The notes: generated by a model not told the origin, from the letters alone. 64,000 bases of DNA from Cotesia glomerata (GCF_020080835.1 NC_058163.1:9397318-9461317); one strand, 5' to 3'. Positions 44,103 to 57,732 are shown, counted from the stretch's first letter. Program-made: numbers and translations.

Positions 44103-44699
44103 TATTTAAAATTTGTTTGTTTAAATAGTTATGCTTAACAACTTTCTGTCTAGCGGAGTAGAGACAACTCCAAGAATCTGTATTTATGATTTATTCAAGC
44201 AGTGCATGCGAGATTTTTCAACTGCTTATTTACTGTGTGTATTATCACAAACCTCTAACCTCAAACAAAATGTTTATTTAAGTAACGATACGTATGTGTG
44301 TAAGTAGCGTTGCTTAGTTATGAGTGTAACTAAAAAAACTCAAACAAAAATATTCAAGATGTTCATGAACATTAAATGTTTAGTATTTAGAATTGGTGAC
44401 AGTTCGAGAAAAGCACCAGAAATTGATCTAACAGTGACGGGTTGTACGCAATTGTGTACAGTATAAATACACTCACATATATACACACACATATACTTGC
44501 ATGTACACATGCTATCGCTGGTGTGATCTTTAATACTTAAAAGTTCTGAAAAAAAATATTAAACCAAAAATCTGTGGAGTAGAATGTTTATAAATAAAGA
44601 AAATAAGTATGAAAAAAAATTTGTTTGAAGAAAAAAAAATGAAAGATTATTATCGATAATAAATATTCAGAATTCAAAAAAAATAAAAATTCTACCCTA
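44103..44699. other. Upstream region of HSBP1
   Basis: AT-rich; no heat-shock element cluster or TATA box that I would defend. A run of CACACATATAC words lies at 44470-44510. Confidence 0.35.
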
Positions 44700-45250
44700 A
44701 CTTGAATCCGTTTACACCGAATACACTAAAATCACACGGTGTAAATGTGAAAAAATTACACGGTACTTACACCAGAGTACCACGGTGTGTTACAGTAGAA
44801 TTCCAGTGTAAGCACAGCGGTGATTAAAATCTACTGCATTACACCGTGTTTACACCGAATTCTCACTTTGAATGTAAACAACAGATATTACACCGTCTCA
44901 ACACTGGAATCCCACCGTAAATGTAAAAAAGCGTGTGTTACACCGTCTTTACACTGGAATTTCACCGTAAAATTAAAAAAAGCGTGTGTTACACCGTCTC
45001 TACACTGGAAGTCCACCGTGAATGAAAAAAAAACGTACGTTACACCGTCCCTACACTGAAATTCCACCGTAAGTGTAAAAAAGCGTGCGTTACCGTCTCT
45101 ACACTAGAATCCCACTGTTAGCAACGAAAACATAGGTATTACACCCTACTTACACTGACGATACTCTAAACTTCGAAATCAGGTATTACCGTATTTTTGC
45201 TGGAATTTTACTATTTATAAAAAATACCAGAAATACACCATATTTACCCA
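44700..45250 (+). repeat. Tandem array of about 50-bp units with ACACCGT and ACACTGGAAT words
   Basis: The word CACCGTC recurs at 44891, 44941, 44992 and 45043, steps of 50-51 bp. Each unit has the pattern TTACACCGTCTCTACACTGG, then CCACCGT, then an A-run ending AGCGTGTG. Units decay towards both edges. A frame crossing part of it (44820-45059) is only the repeat translated. Confidence 0.75.
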
Positions 45251-45672
45251 AAAATCCCACTGTATACTGAGAAATAAATTTTCTTTCGAAAAAAAGGAAC
45301 AATGCTGCAATGAAATTAATTTGTTGAAAATTTTCAATAATTTTATTTCTGAGTTGACAGAATAAAAATTTTCAAACAGTAATTTTCTTGTTGAAAAAAA
45401 ATTTTTGTAGATTTCGAAAAAAGAACAATTTTTGGATAATAATTCACAAATTTTCTATTATCTAAAATTGTTCTTTCCAATCAAAAAAACTTTTGATAAT
45501 TATTTACAAGTGGGGTCCCACCATTTTAATTTTCATTTTTTTTAACGAAATTTTCTTTTTAATTTAAAAAAGTCAAATAAATTTATACATTTTTGGAAAA
45601 TTTGTTAAATTGTGGTAAGGTAAAAGCCCCAATAGATGATCGTGTATTTGTATATCGATATTTGTAAATATA

Positions 45673-47127
45673 CACGGAGAGAAATGTATAGGAACCTTTC
45701 CAAAATTATGGGGAATGGTTCCTATAATAAAATGATCATTATAGGCATCAATCCTATACTCATTATGGGGAACAATACCCATAGTTTATTGGAAACGTTC
45801 CTATACGATAATGGAATAACTTCTATATATTATGGGAATGGTTCCTATAATATTATAAGGGAATGACGCACATAATAATAGAAAAAGTTTATTTTCTTAA
45901 TAATGAAGCAATCACGTCAAAGTATAAAAGTAATTATTATATATTTTTTTGCTAATAAATTTTTTTTTTGCAAATAAAAATTGATCTTATATAATTTGGT
46001 CCATAATGTTTATGAACTTAATTAGTTAACTAACAATCTTCTTCAATAAAAAGTACTGAAAATTAATTTGTTTCATTAAATTCATTAAACCAAAAGTTTG
46101 TCCCAGGCATTTCAAGAACAGTCCCCTGCCAGAAGTTCAAAGCCAAAAAAAAAATCCAACGTGTTATTTTACCTTTTGTAAGGTTTATAAGGATCTAACT
46201 AGCCTTAAGTTAATAACCATAGAGCTGTTAGCGCTTTATCGCCATTTTATTTAGTGTCAAAGCACCGTTTATGCTGGAAATATGTATCTGGGCCACTTCA
46301 AAACTCAGTCCCCTGGCAGCTATTTTTATTTAATATTATTTATAAAATTGGATCCATAAGTCTTAATATTATTCTAATTAATGTAAACATTCATGGAGAA
46401 CTTGAAAAGTTGAATGCATTAAAATAGTTTGCTTGATTTTCTCAATTTGATAAAAAATCAGTCCCCTGGCAGTCAGTCCCCTGTCGTGTTATATGGCAAA
46501 AGATACACAAATATCGAAAAAGCATAAATTAATTCGGCTGTTTATTTATTATAATTAAGCTGATAGTTTTGTAGCCCTTGTTAATTTTTTCTAATAAAAT
46601 CAAAAATAATTTGGCCGGACAATTTTGTACAGATTTAAGACGATCACTTACAGAGAATCACCCATATATTATATATATGTATATATGAAAAATATATCAA
46701 AAATGCATGTGGGTGCTCAAATGAAAGCTCTTGATGAGTATAACATCAGGATGAGCTTATATTATTAAAAATGTCACTAATTAAGAAATGACCTTGTATC
46801 TTGTGAATTATTGATATTTTTAAAGATATAAGCTCATCTCGACATTACACTCATCGAGACCTTTCATTGGTACCAACCTTTCATATATTTATTTATATTA
46901 TATATATGTAAATGTGAAAAATATATCAAAAATGCATTTGGGTACTCAAATGAAAGCTCTTGATGAGTATAACATCAGGATGAGCTTATATCATTAAAAA
47001 TGTCAATAATTAAGAAATGACCTTGTATCTTATGAATTATTGACATTTTTAAGAAGCTTCTCGCTCATCTCGATGTTCCACTTCATCAAGACCTTTCATT
47101 CAAGTACACCCACTTGATCATTTTTCA

Positions 47128-47171
<44 letters not shown>

Positions 47172-48304
47172 TATATATATATAAATGTATATGCGTAATG
47201 AAATGAAAGCTCTTGATAGATGTAACATCGGGATGAGCTTATATCTTTAAAAACGTCAATAGTTAAAAAAGTACAGTGCAATTTAAAAAAACTCATTATT
47301 TCATGAGGCAAAATTTTATTTATTTATAGTTTACAAATTACGACAGTCACATAGTGACTGCAGGTTGCTAGTAATAATAATGATAATAATAATAATAATA
47401 ATGTGGTGGTAGACATAAACTGAAAATTAAAATTAATTTTTTTTTATTCTAATTAATATTAGAAATGACTTTTATTTAATATAAATATAAATTTGATGAA
47501 ATAGAAACTCTGATGGTAATAATTATCATCAAAGATTGTAGAAATTATTAATTTGATTTTAAAAATTATTATCAAGATATTTAATCAAATTATCTTAGAT
47601 AGTTGAAAATACAATCTTATAGTAATATAAAAGATGGTAAAAATTACTATATTGGTGGTAACTGTAATAATTTATATCGTATTTATAATAATAAAGGTAG
47701 TATTCATTACTATCGAAGTATTTTAGAGCTTTTTACAATACTCAGATGATAGTATTTACCATAAAATTCTCTCCGTGTACGTTGAGCCCCGAAAATATGT
47801 GAAAATTTGGAATTTCAAAACCATTGGAAATTTTATTTTGTTTAAGAAATTTTTTTTTAATTTTTTTTTAATTTACAAGCATGTACACCATTAAAGATTA
47901 AAAATATCAACTGCTAGAACTGATTAATTTAATAATAAAAATAATAAATATTATTACTGATAACTTTTTATCAATTTATATATTATAAAAAAGAATCATT
48001 TAATCTAAAAAAAAAAAAAAAATTCAGTTAAAAAAATTAATTAAATACCACAGTTGTGTGAAAAAGAATTTACTCAAATATTATAAGGCATCATTCCTAT
48101 AATATTATGGGAATGGTTCCTATATATTATGGGGAATCATGCCGATAATACAGTTATAATTATAGGTATCGTTCCCATAATTATAGTAACATTTCCCAAA
48201 AATTATGGGTATAATTCCCATGATTTAAGTAATCGCTCCGAAAATGGTATGGGAAAATATTTCATATAAATTATAGGAATGATTTCCACATTTTTCTCTC
48301 CGTG
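45673..48304. mobile_element. 2.6-kb element with CACGGAGAGAA ends, TA duplication
   Basis: It starts CACGGAGAGAAATG and ends with the near complement (TTCTCTCCGTG), flanked by TA. The outer zones (45690-45870 and 48080-48290) are packed with variants of CCTATAATATTATGGGAATG. An extra internal CTCTCCGTG end near 47771-47779 suggests an older nested copy. The interior has no transposase. Confidence 0.7.
46640..47260. repeat. About 230-bp tandem repeats with internal palindromes, and an AT microsatellite
   Basis: Blocks marked by CAAATGAAAGCTCTTGATGA start near 46719 and 46948, with a third partial block near 47200. Each block has an inverted pair around AAAATGTCAATAATT. A run of (AT)n lies at about 47125-47185. 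Confidence 0.7.
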
Positions 48305-48640
48305 TAGATATACAAATACATGGAAGTGATCATATATTGGTGATCATCTGTTGGGGCTTTTACCTTAATCAACTTTTTTTCAAATTTTTATTTTTTTATG
48401 TATTTAAAAAATTAATCAAAATTAAAAAAAAAATTTGTTTAAAAAAATTAAAATTAAAATGGTGGACCCCACTTTTAAATAATTACCATTTTTTTTTCTT
48501 CAACTTAGAAACATAATGGTAAAAAATTTTCAACAAATTAATTTCTTGTCACAACAATATCCATTTTATTTAAAGAAATTTTTTCTGTTTGAGTCAGCAA
48601 AATGACTTGTATACTCAAAAACTCTCTGTTATCAAAAAAT

Positions 48641-49467
48641 TTTCGAAATGTTTTTTTTTCATATTTAATTCACAGTGTAGATGTTTGGAATAACCTTGAA
48701 CTAATCTTGTTATGGAATGAGGAAATTTTTGCAAAATTTGTTGGATTTTATCATTTCGTAGAAGAGAATGCATATTTACAAATTCAATCACTTATTAATT
48801 AACACACACTAATAATAAATAATGCATCTTTTACAGTATAAAATAATATTTATTGATTTAATTGAAAAAAATTTTTTTGAAGATTTTCGAAAGCTTTTGA
48901 GATTATATTCGTAAAAAAATGATAAAAATATCAAAATTACAAAAAAAAATTACTTTTTTTTTTTATCAAAATCAAAATTCAATTTTAAAAGTACACTTTT
49001 AACTTTATTATTAACTCGTTAATGAAGATACATCAGCTTTATACAATGAAATATTGATTACCCATAATAGTATAGGATCCATTACTTTGAATTAGGGACA
49101 ATATTTATAGAAGTTATAGGAACTGTTACCATAATTTGTATTCGTAGTTCTTATCATTGAACAGAAACAAATTTCGTAAAATAATAGAGACAGTTCCTAT
49201 ATTCTTCCTTTCATGTACAGTCATTTAAAAATTGTATATTTATTCATTTTGAGGGATTAATTACTTGATATATTTATAAATTTTATACTCTTGATAATCT
49301 CTTTGTCATTAGTCTGTTTCCCAACAATTTGGAAGATCAAAAACAAAGATGCCCATGTCTGTACATATTTTAGTTGCAGGCCGGACTAATTTTAAGTTGC
49401 TTACAAAAGTTATGTCATTGCTTATTTCTACTTCTTTAATGTAATTTGTACCATAAGCATTTTTTTT
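48641..49467. other. Noncoding region right of the nest
   Basis: AT-rich; a decayed piece of the ATTATAGGAAC-type repeat at about 49075-49205. No gene seen. Confidence 0.35.
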
Positions 49468-51778
49468 TTAAATGTAAACTTTTACGAAAAATCCTTGAAT
49501 TATACAATTATCTTTATTTTCAAACTCAATTATAGATAATATTTCTCCGAACCCGTTGTTGTAAGATATTATTGAGTTACAAAATTTATTATCGTTATCA
49601 TTCTTCCTAATGTAATCAATTCCATTCACTTTGATTTTAGCGTATGACGACGGGGAGTTTTTTGGAGTATAACCCATTTCTCGAAGTTCATTGAGCTCAG
49701 TTTCTTGGAGGACAATAGTTTCAGGGCTGCTCAATGTTAGAAAATTCTTATTTATTACGATTTCATTATTCAAGTTAGGCATTTTTAGAGTGTTACATAT
49801 AAATTTCTTAGTATCAGCAGAAATAGCATTACTATAAACGGTCGATTCTATAAACTTGGTCATCAAAAATCGTGTAACTATTTGGTCAGCTCTTCCATGA
49901 GGACTTGTTACTTTGTCCAAAATTTTTTTATTCCACGATTCATAGATTGAAGCATTATGTGCCCACATAGGCCCTAAATTCTTAATTGTTATGACCAGAT
50001 GAGGTAATAAATGTAGATTAAAACTCATTTGGTCTAACCCAAACAATTCTTCAAACTGTGTTACGTATTTTTCTATGAGAATTCCAGCGTTTTCAAGATC
50101 AGTTGTTGATACAGAATCTCCATTCAAATAATGCACAGCTTGAGATAAAAGAGTGAAGTGTTTGATGTATTTCATGTCTAATATGCCATCTAAGCATGGA
50201 GCAGCATAATCTAACCAGTTTCTTAGCTCTGAGCCCTTCCAGTTATTAAACGTCTCTAATTTTCGCGGCAGTCGAGAACGACGAGAAGGAGGTTTTATTG
50301 ATAGTAAGCGATTATCAATTCTTTGTTTACTAACTGGATCTCCAATGTAAAATGGAGAATCTGTTACACTAAGAAATATATTTGTATGCTGTTTACAGCT
50401 CCCAAGAAAAAGCACACATGTAAACACTCAACGGCAAGTCCCTTACCCAGATCGAATTCTGGCAAACCAGCTAATGAAGAAATTCCCTTAATACCATTAG
50501 TAGTTGTCTTGGTTTCATAGGCAGTGAGCATGTCACCTCTTATTTCTTCATCAGTTCGCAAATTTCCGTAAGAGTGACTTCGTGGATATATGTGCTTATT
50601 TCCACGATGTTCTCCCATTGCGTAACAAAATGAACATCCATTATATCCATTAAATTGTTTCATTCTCATAATTAGAGATCTGGCTGGGGAATCAACACTG
50701 CAAGTTGTCACTACAAATTTTGATTTAACTTTTCTATCTTCTGAGGTCTTCCAATCAATTCCAGTTTTATTTAATTCTTGAATTTCCGTGACTATCGGAC
50801 GTAATAAAAGATTCAAAGATGGATGGCATAAATCTACAAAAACTCCAGCCAAAAGCATGTGCTTTTTACGTAAGTGTGGGGTAATTCATTAATCTGCAAG
50901 TAAACGGGCCATGCACTAGCCTTTGATGATTTAGCTACCTGACAACCGTCTGTGTTGATTGTTAGTGAAAAAATTTAATGGATTGTCCAAAAATTTCCAG
51001 GTAAACACAAATCCTTATAAACTTGTCCATCGAATATATCTTCTATAGCTGATAAATCTTTTTTTTCTCTTGTGAATCGATAACTTAAAGATTTTTCAAT
51101 ATCTGGTACTTTGAAAAGTTCAGATAATTGGCTCGTCAAATTAAGCTGAAGAAAATAATGAGTATTTTCAGATTTCTCATCAGGGCCACATGAACCACAA
51201 GAGCATTCTTTGAGTGGCTTTTTCCTATTCCAAGATGTTCTTTACAAATACCACAATATAAATGACGTGTTATTAATGTGTCGTCACGATTTAATGCTTT
51301 CCACAGAGCTTTTTTCGTCGTTGGAAGGTTATTGTTATTGTGCGTTAACTTCATCAAGATAATATCGATAATGTAACTTCAAATGAAAGATTGTTGCGCA
51401 TAGAAATCGCAATGATGGCCAACAAATGATCATTTTCATAAAAGTTTGGGTTCGATAAAAAGGAATATTAATTGTTGAGTTTTTATTTTAAAAAGCTTTG
51501 CTCAAACTGTTCGTATCCTCAGAATCACTGTCACTACTGTCATTACTATTGTTTTCTTCATCACTATCAGAATCCATTCCAATTCCATGAGTGGCACTTT
51601 CAATTTGTTCTGCATCATTAAATTCTTCTGAACTATCCGTAAAATAATCTTCTATTTCATCTGTGATATCTTCATGTATTTCTTCTGCATTAATAGATTG
51701 GGGCTCTTCTTCAAGACTTTCCTCCATCTCAAGATTGGAGCTCTGAGAGATGTTGCTTCTAACGTAACGTCTAGACAA
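49468..51778 (-). pseudogene. Broken TNP2-like (CACTA-type) transposase gene
   Basis: Read on the minus strand. It begins with an acidic N-terminus (51488-51778) and continues with a cysteine motif (LYCGICKEHL; then CSCGSCG in another frame). The TNP2 core follows, with NTDGCQVAKSSKASAWPVYL, then LLAGVFVDL and NGCSFCYAMGEHRG. The C-terminal domain has ELRNWLDYAAPCLDG, HLLPHLV and GPMWAHNASIYESWNKK. These blocks, in this order, are typical of animal genes derived from EnSpm/CACTA Tnp2 transposases. The frame is broken near 51215 (A-run), by a stop near 50980, near 50880 and near 50400 (T-run), so it cannot be translated as one protein. Some breaks could hide introns, but no good splice sites are at those points. 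Confidence 0.75.
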
Positions 51779-54300
51779 AAAAAATTCTTATCTTTATTAA
51801 TTTTAAAATGGATAATTTATTTTTATGAGTAATAACAAATAATTATGGTAATTAACCGGTTCGATATCAAAGAGCTATTGCGTAAATATTAATTAAAAAA
51901 TTTAAGAAACTTTGGCATATACTGAAAACAATAACATTGAGTATTCAAACTGTAATTTCGGGAAATAAGATCAAAAGGTAAATTATAGTACTTTTTAAAT
52001 TAATTTGTAGAATATTTTATAAATTCCTTACAAGAAACTTGAGTTCAGTTTTTCTCACCTCAACTGTTCTTTTGGAAAATGCAAAACCATAATTTTTGTA
52101 GAATTTGACATTAGTGACCTCTTAATGCCATCCCGTATTACATAAGTTTACACCATAATACATGAGTTAGCGTCTTTCAACTATCAGTACTCTAGAAAAA
52201 TTCTTCTGCTTTATTGTACATATAAGAATTACACTTTAATCCATTTAAGTAGTATTCCCAATGCTGCTAAAATAAAAATAATTAAAAAAAAACCACCCTG
52301 AATTTCCTATTAGTATTCAATGAAAAAAACTTTAAAATAAAAAAAAAAATAAGGTAAAAGACCCCATTAGTGGCACCTTTGACCCCTATTATTGGCATTT
52401 TTTCTTTCAATGAAAAAATGTTCTACTTGGAATAAAAATTAAAAATTTTTTTGATCTTAAGGTCTTAAAGATTAGAAATAATATATTCATAAAAGAAATT
52501 AATGATTCAAATACAGTTCCTACAAATATAAAATTTGATAGAATCTCAAGAGAAACAGACAATTACCGGGATGGCCTCCAAGGTCAACGGATTTAAATAT
52601 TTTTCTTACTGAATAGTGATATTTTCTTACAACAATCGTCTCTTAGGCAGCGGCAAGCAAAGTCATTGCTAACGTTTCCGGAATTTAAAATTACATATAG
52701 CTATTCAGTCAACGGACTAAGTAAATTTGACATACCCATGTTTATTTTTGCTGGATCCACATAACCGATGAATTGTTCTTATTACGGGATCGCGAAAATG
52801 TAACAGATTAAAAGCATTGCATTTTTCTAAACGCACATAGAAAATAGAAAAGAAATTTGAGATATGGTAGAAAATATGAAAAAAATAAATAAAAATGAAA
52901 CTTGAAATTTAATTTATTTCCTTTTCAATTCGCCCAGCGAAAGCGAGGCGGGAAACCACTAGCATACTGCTGCTCATATATATGCAGCATAGCCAACGCA
53001 TACATATAACAACAATTGCTGTTACCAGTTATGGCGGCGGTATATATGCATATTGGTTGGTTGTTGGTTAAGCGCGTTGCTGGTTGCTGCTGGCGTTGTA
53101 TGTATATGCGCGGCGGCATATATATATATATACGATGATAACGCGGCTTGTCCAGCACGATAGAAGCGTTTTCAATTTATAACCGCATTAGCTTCTCAAA
53201 CTCAACGCGTATGCTTTCTTTCTATCGATCAAGACCATTCAGGTTAAAGTTCGAGAAAGATGAGCTTTTATCGGGCGAGTAATTTGAAAATGACAGGATT
53301 TTGAAATTTTTGAAAATCGTAAGAATTGATGTTTTTACTACTTCAACTTGGAATAATTACTGAACTAAACAAGATATTAAAAAATCGGTTAAAATGCAAT
53401 CGTAAAAAGCTCTTTTTTAATAAGTTTCAATTTTTCACTACTCAGAAGTGGTTACTAGCCTCAATATTTACTCCTTTCAGAGATTAGTTTAATGCCAAAC
53501 AAGTTTTTACTGTTGCAGTGCCGTTTTAGAATTATTGATAGCTTTATCATGAAAAGCTTAATCATGATTGCAAAATTCAATAATTACAATATTAATCAGT
53601 CTTTCGTGTGATGTTTTGGGTAGGTTGACTCAGTAAATATGTCACAAAATTAAGTTCTAAACATTGTTCTCTTCTAGAAGTAAAAATTCTATCCGGTATC
53701 AAAATTCTGTTTCACTTGGAAACTGTTATTTCCTAAGCGGTTTAGCTTCAAAATTTGGACATTCATAATTCAAATCTTATAATCTTTTGCAATTCTTTGG
53801 TGTAAATATTTGAGAACTTTTTTCTTCACAAAATAATTTTTTCTCCAAAATTTGTTCTAAATAGTTTTAAATTTATTATTGAATTTTGTTTCTATTGATG
53901 AATTAAGTTATTCATTATTAGTGATATTATATTATTTTACTAAAAATCAATTTTCTTTATTTGGAAAATCTACTTCCATTTAGAATTTTTAAACAACTTT
54001 TTTAAACATTGACCTTTGGGTACCTTTTTTTTTTTTTTAAAATTTTTGTTTTTGAATGAACTTTTTGAAAAAATACACCAAAAAAATTAAAAAAGTTTGG
54101 AAAATCCAAATGAGCATGCCTTAAGCGCTCAAGTCATACACAAATTTTCTAGATCATAACAAAAATTGTTCGTTTTTAATTTGAATTTTCTCGCGAGTAG
54201 TATTATCCCCTCTGTAGGTCGAACTAAAGAAAAATTTTAACAGATGATAAAACAGTTAGTAATTATACCATCATATATGTATATAGTTTCTGCTTGTTTA
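51779..54300. other. Noncoding, mixed repeat debris
   Basis: At 52352 one AAGGTAAAAGACCCC terminus starts without a partner. At 52930-53170 is a GC-richer patch with many TATATGC and GTTGCTG words. No gene supported. Confidence 0.35.
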
Positions 54301-54302
54301 TA

Positions 54303-54631
54303 CCCTATTAGCACAAGCGAAACGAAGTTCACGTAAACCTGCGGCCGGAATTTGACGTAAAGTTTACGCTAACAGTAGAGCAACAGTTATACTTATAACA
54401 GTTGACGTGAAGTTAACGTTAACTTTCTGCAACTTTGCGTTAACTTTGAGCGAACCTTTTCGGAGAAAATTCCGGCAATAGATTTTACGCTAACTTGATG
54501 TTGTGTAAGTTAAAGTCAAGATTCTGGGGAAAACTGTTGCAAATGCAGCGGTTGACGCGAAGTTAACTATAAAGTTAGACGTAAACTATTGAACATCAAC
54601 CTAGTTGATGGTCAACCTGTGCCTAACTGGG
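54303..54631. mobile_element. 329-bp TIR element with CCC(T/A)(A/G)TTAG ends, TA duplication
   Basis: The ends CCCTATTAGCACAAG and the imperfect complement CTGTGCCTAACTGGG are flanked by TA. The interior has many GTTAACGTGAAGTT-like words in both orientations. Confidence 0.6.
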
Positions 54632-57600
54632 TAGTTATTTCAATTCTGTTTATGAAAAAATAATATATATGGCTGCCAAAGAAATCGCAGAAAAAGTCAT
54701 TTGAACTGGACAATCGAAAAAAAATTAAGTGTATCGAAAACGGAATTATTTTGACACGCAATTTTCACAAGGGTTTTGATAAACTTCGCTTAGGAACAAA
54801 ACAAAAAATTAAATCGTGAAAGTGATTTTTGAAACAAGAATTTGTTGGTGTTGTCCAGAAGCCCATAGCTCCAGTGAATACCACGCTCTTATTCATTTTC
54901 TATCCATCATCAGAAAAACGAGTTTTCTGAGAAATCTTATTTAATCGATAAGAAAATCTCTTTTTAACGTGTTCTGTAGTTACTATTTTTTATTTCAATA
55001 TGCTTTTTATCCATAATTTTTTCGTTTAAATTCATGAATATCACGTTTTAATCGAAATGCACGATTTTTAGGCGAGTAAGTAGAGAGCATACCTGCGCGC
55101 TTCGCGCTTACTTAAGGCATGCAATATGATCCAATTCTATAAAACAATCGTTTTTCTCAAAAAACTTCAATCAGATTTGACAACTGTTCACTGCTTATCC
55201 CGGACAGGGGCTTAGATTTCTTTTATATTTTTTATTTAATTGAAAAATAAAATTAGGAAAACAGATTTGACCCTAAAACCCATCCCTACAATTTCCCGCT
55301 CATTTCATACTTAAGGTTGCACCGGACAGTACCCCGAAAGTCATAATAGAATCTAAATTTTTTTTATTAAAATTAAAAATTTGAATATGAAAAAATTCAT
55401 TCGAATAATTTAACCGTTACCCAACATTTATTATTAATTAGATTAATTAAATAATTTAATTAACAAAAACAATAAAGCCAGTCAACGTTTGACTCAAGTA
55501 TTTTTCACAAAACTTGGACTTGGCAACATCACGCGCTTAACAGCTGTTTATATTTATCTAACTGTTGTAGTGTTGAGTCAAAAACATTATACATAAAAAT
55601 ACACCAAGGAATTATTAAAATTCAAAGAAATTGGCTGCGTTCTATTCCATCTGTGCAACGGTTGCCACACTGCGCTGAAGATCACGTGATTTATTGTTAT
55701 TTTTAAAAGTATGTGGGACTGATATGTTCGTGGTGCAGTCTTTTGCGTTAAAATATCTTTAAAAGCTTTCGTCAGAAGAAGATTTTCATCGTATTTTTTA
55801 ACTGGGGTCTACGAAAGTTGATTGATTGAAAAAAGAAGTTTTTTATTTTTTAATCATCGCTTTGAGGAAGTAGTCACATAAATCGATATATGTGCGATTC
55901 ATAATAGTCTCTATAAGCTACATGATAGAATTTCAGAATTTTTTAATTATTTATTAAACGATAACCCTACGTCAGATTTATTCCAAAAAATTAATTTAGA
56001 CGTGGCATGAGATAGCAATTTATAACATATCAAAAAATTGGCTTCCGATCTTCAAAAGTGCATTAGTGTCCGAACAACCTTAAAGTGCACAAAACTGCAT
56101 TTATTATGTTTTTGAGATCTTCGCCTGGATGTCCGACTGCGCTTGTGTGTGTGCCGTGCGTGGGTGTGAGTGCATAGAAATGTAAATAAAATTTTGTCGA
56201 ACAAATCAGCTGATCGGAATGAACGGCACGGTATTCAAAAAGAAATGTTCATCGAGACTTCAATCTGATCAGAATTTAACCCTTTAAAGAGGCCGACCTT
56301 GAAGCTTCCACTCTTGGGTCTTGCTACGAATTAGCGCTGTCTCCACTACTCTCACGCGTAGGCGTTTCAAGATCACTCTGACTCTAAAGGGTTAAAATCC
56401 AATTGTCGAACTGTTTGAAGATACTCAGAAATTAAGAGCAAAAAAAACTTGATTTATTTTTCTTCCTAAATAGTTATCACAATATTTGACAAATCAACTT
56501 CAAATATTAGAAGCACTTGTTTGTACTCAAAAATTGTGTCGAAAGCAAACGTCAAAAGAGCTAAAGCAATATCTAATGAAGCGTTAAAGTATAGCAATTT
56601 AAATATTTTTTAACTTATCGTTTTCTTTAGATAACTTTTAAATTTGTCCGTCTATGCGACTCAAATCTCAACATAATATATTACACTAAATGGACAGAAA
56701 GTTTAAAAGATTCCTACACTGCGCACCATGATGCCCGAGACAAAACCGAGATTATAGTAATTAATAATTTAAGATCATAGTGATAGACATAAGTGACAGC
56801 GATAAGAGATTTATAGTAAACAAACGGCGGCAGTCACAGGAGGTCGTATGTATTAGTTTGCACGAAAAAACCCATTCATCCCGCTGTTGTTTTTTTTTCG
56901 GCCCACTGTAGCAGAGCGCGTGCGCGATACTACGGGCGCATAAATGTTAGGCTTTCTACCTCGCACTAGAAGCCGATAGTACGTACTTTCGGCCGGGAAT
57001 GAAGAAAAATAATTTCAGTGCTCAAAAACTGCGCCGGTTAAGATTACGTATTCTAGAAATTTTCGAGATCAAAATTTTTAATCAAATATATTTTTAAGCT
57101 TTGCACTCGAAAATAATCAGAAAGGTAATGGAATGGCGTTCCACAAAGTTAACCGATTTCGGGATTTTTTTAACAGAAATTTTTTTAGAATAAATTTATT
57201 GGTAATTATTCGATTCGTAGCATTTAATACACGATTTCTTAAAGCGTCAAAAATCACGTGTTACTTGTAAGAAAATAATTTAACAAGAAATTCTGAAATA
57301 TTGCGAAAAAGTTTTTTCAAAAACTTTTGAGGTATTTTAGAACGCATCAACCGATTTTGATGCAGTTTTCATTTATCAAAGCTTGTTTTTTGAGGTTGAG
57401 CTGATTAGATTTCGGGATTGATAGATACTTTTAGTTTGAAAGTTTTGCCAAAAAATAAAATTTTTTTTTTGTGATCTAAAAATAAAAAATAATTCAAATT
57501 TACATGTAATTAAATCGCAACATATAATACTTATGAAATATCGCAAACCGCGTTTCGATCTGTCAGAAAACCCTTAGAAAGTTAAGAGAGGTTTAAAGAC

Positions 57601-57632
57601 ACATATATCACATACACGCACTGTTTAGAATT
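54632..57632. other. Gene-free region before the assembly gap
   Basis: No coding frame or splice-consistent exon recognised. It includes the small piggyBac-like MITE at 56280-56391 and a GC-richer stretch at 56820-57000 of unknown origin. Confidence 0.4.
56280..56391. mobile_element. 112-bp piggyBac-like MITE
   Basis: The ends CCCTTTAAAGAG and CTCTAAAGGG are flanked by TTAA on both sides (56276-56279 and 56392-56395), the target duplication and CCC ends of piggyBac elements. No coding content. Confidence 0.75.
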
Positions 57633-57732
57633 NNNNNNNNNNNNNNNNNNNNNNNNNNNNNNNNNNNNNNNNNNNNNNNNNNNNNNNNNNNNNNNNNNNN
57701 NNNNNNNNNNNNNNNNNNNNNNNNNNNNNNNN
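57633..57732. other. Assembly gap (100 N)
   Basis: Exactly 100 N, a usual placeholder for a gap of unknown size. Continuity between the two sides is therefore an assembly claim. Confidence 0.99.

Larger units (their letters stand above)
45617..48366. mobile_element. AAGGTAAAAGCCCC element split by a later insertion
   Basis: The ends match the intact 128-bp MITE at 3634-3761. Only about 56 bp of the left and 62 bp of the right side belong to it; the rest is the insert 45673-48304. Confidence 0.75.
45260..48640. mobile_element. Three-level nest of TIR elements
   Basis: The outermost layer is a degenerate inverted repeat (about 45260-45616 and 48367-48640; it shares GTGGGGTCC.CCATTTTAATT and GAAATTAATTTGTTGAAAAT). 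Inside is an AAGGTAAAAGCCCC element (45617-48366), itself interrupted by a CACGGAGAGAA element (45673-48304). No transposase is visible at any level. Confidence 0.65.

Noticed and set aside
48602..48802. 66-codon plus-strand frame
   Set aside because: AT-rich, overlaps repeat debris, no known motif.
52925..53158. 77-codon minus-strand frame rich in Tyr and Ile
   Set aside because: Made of TATATGC-type simple words; no homology seen.
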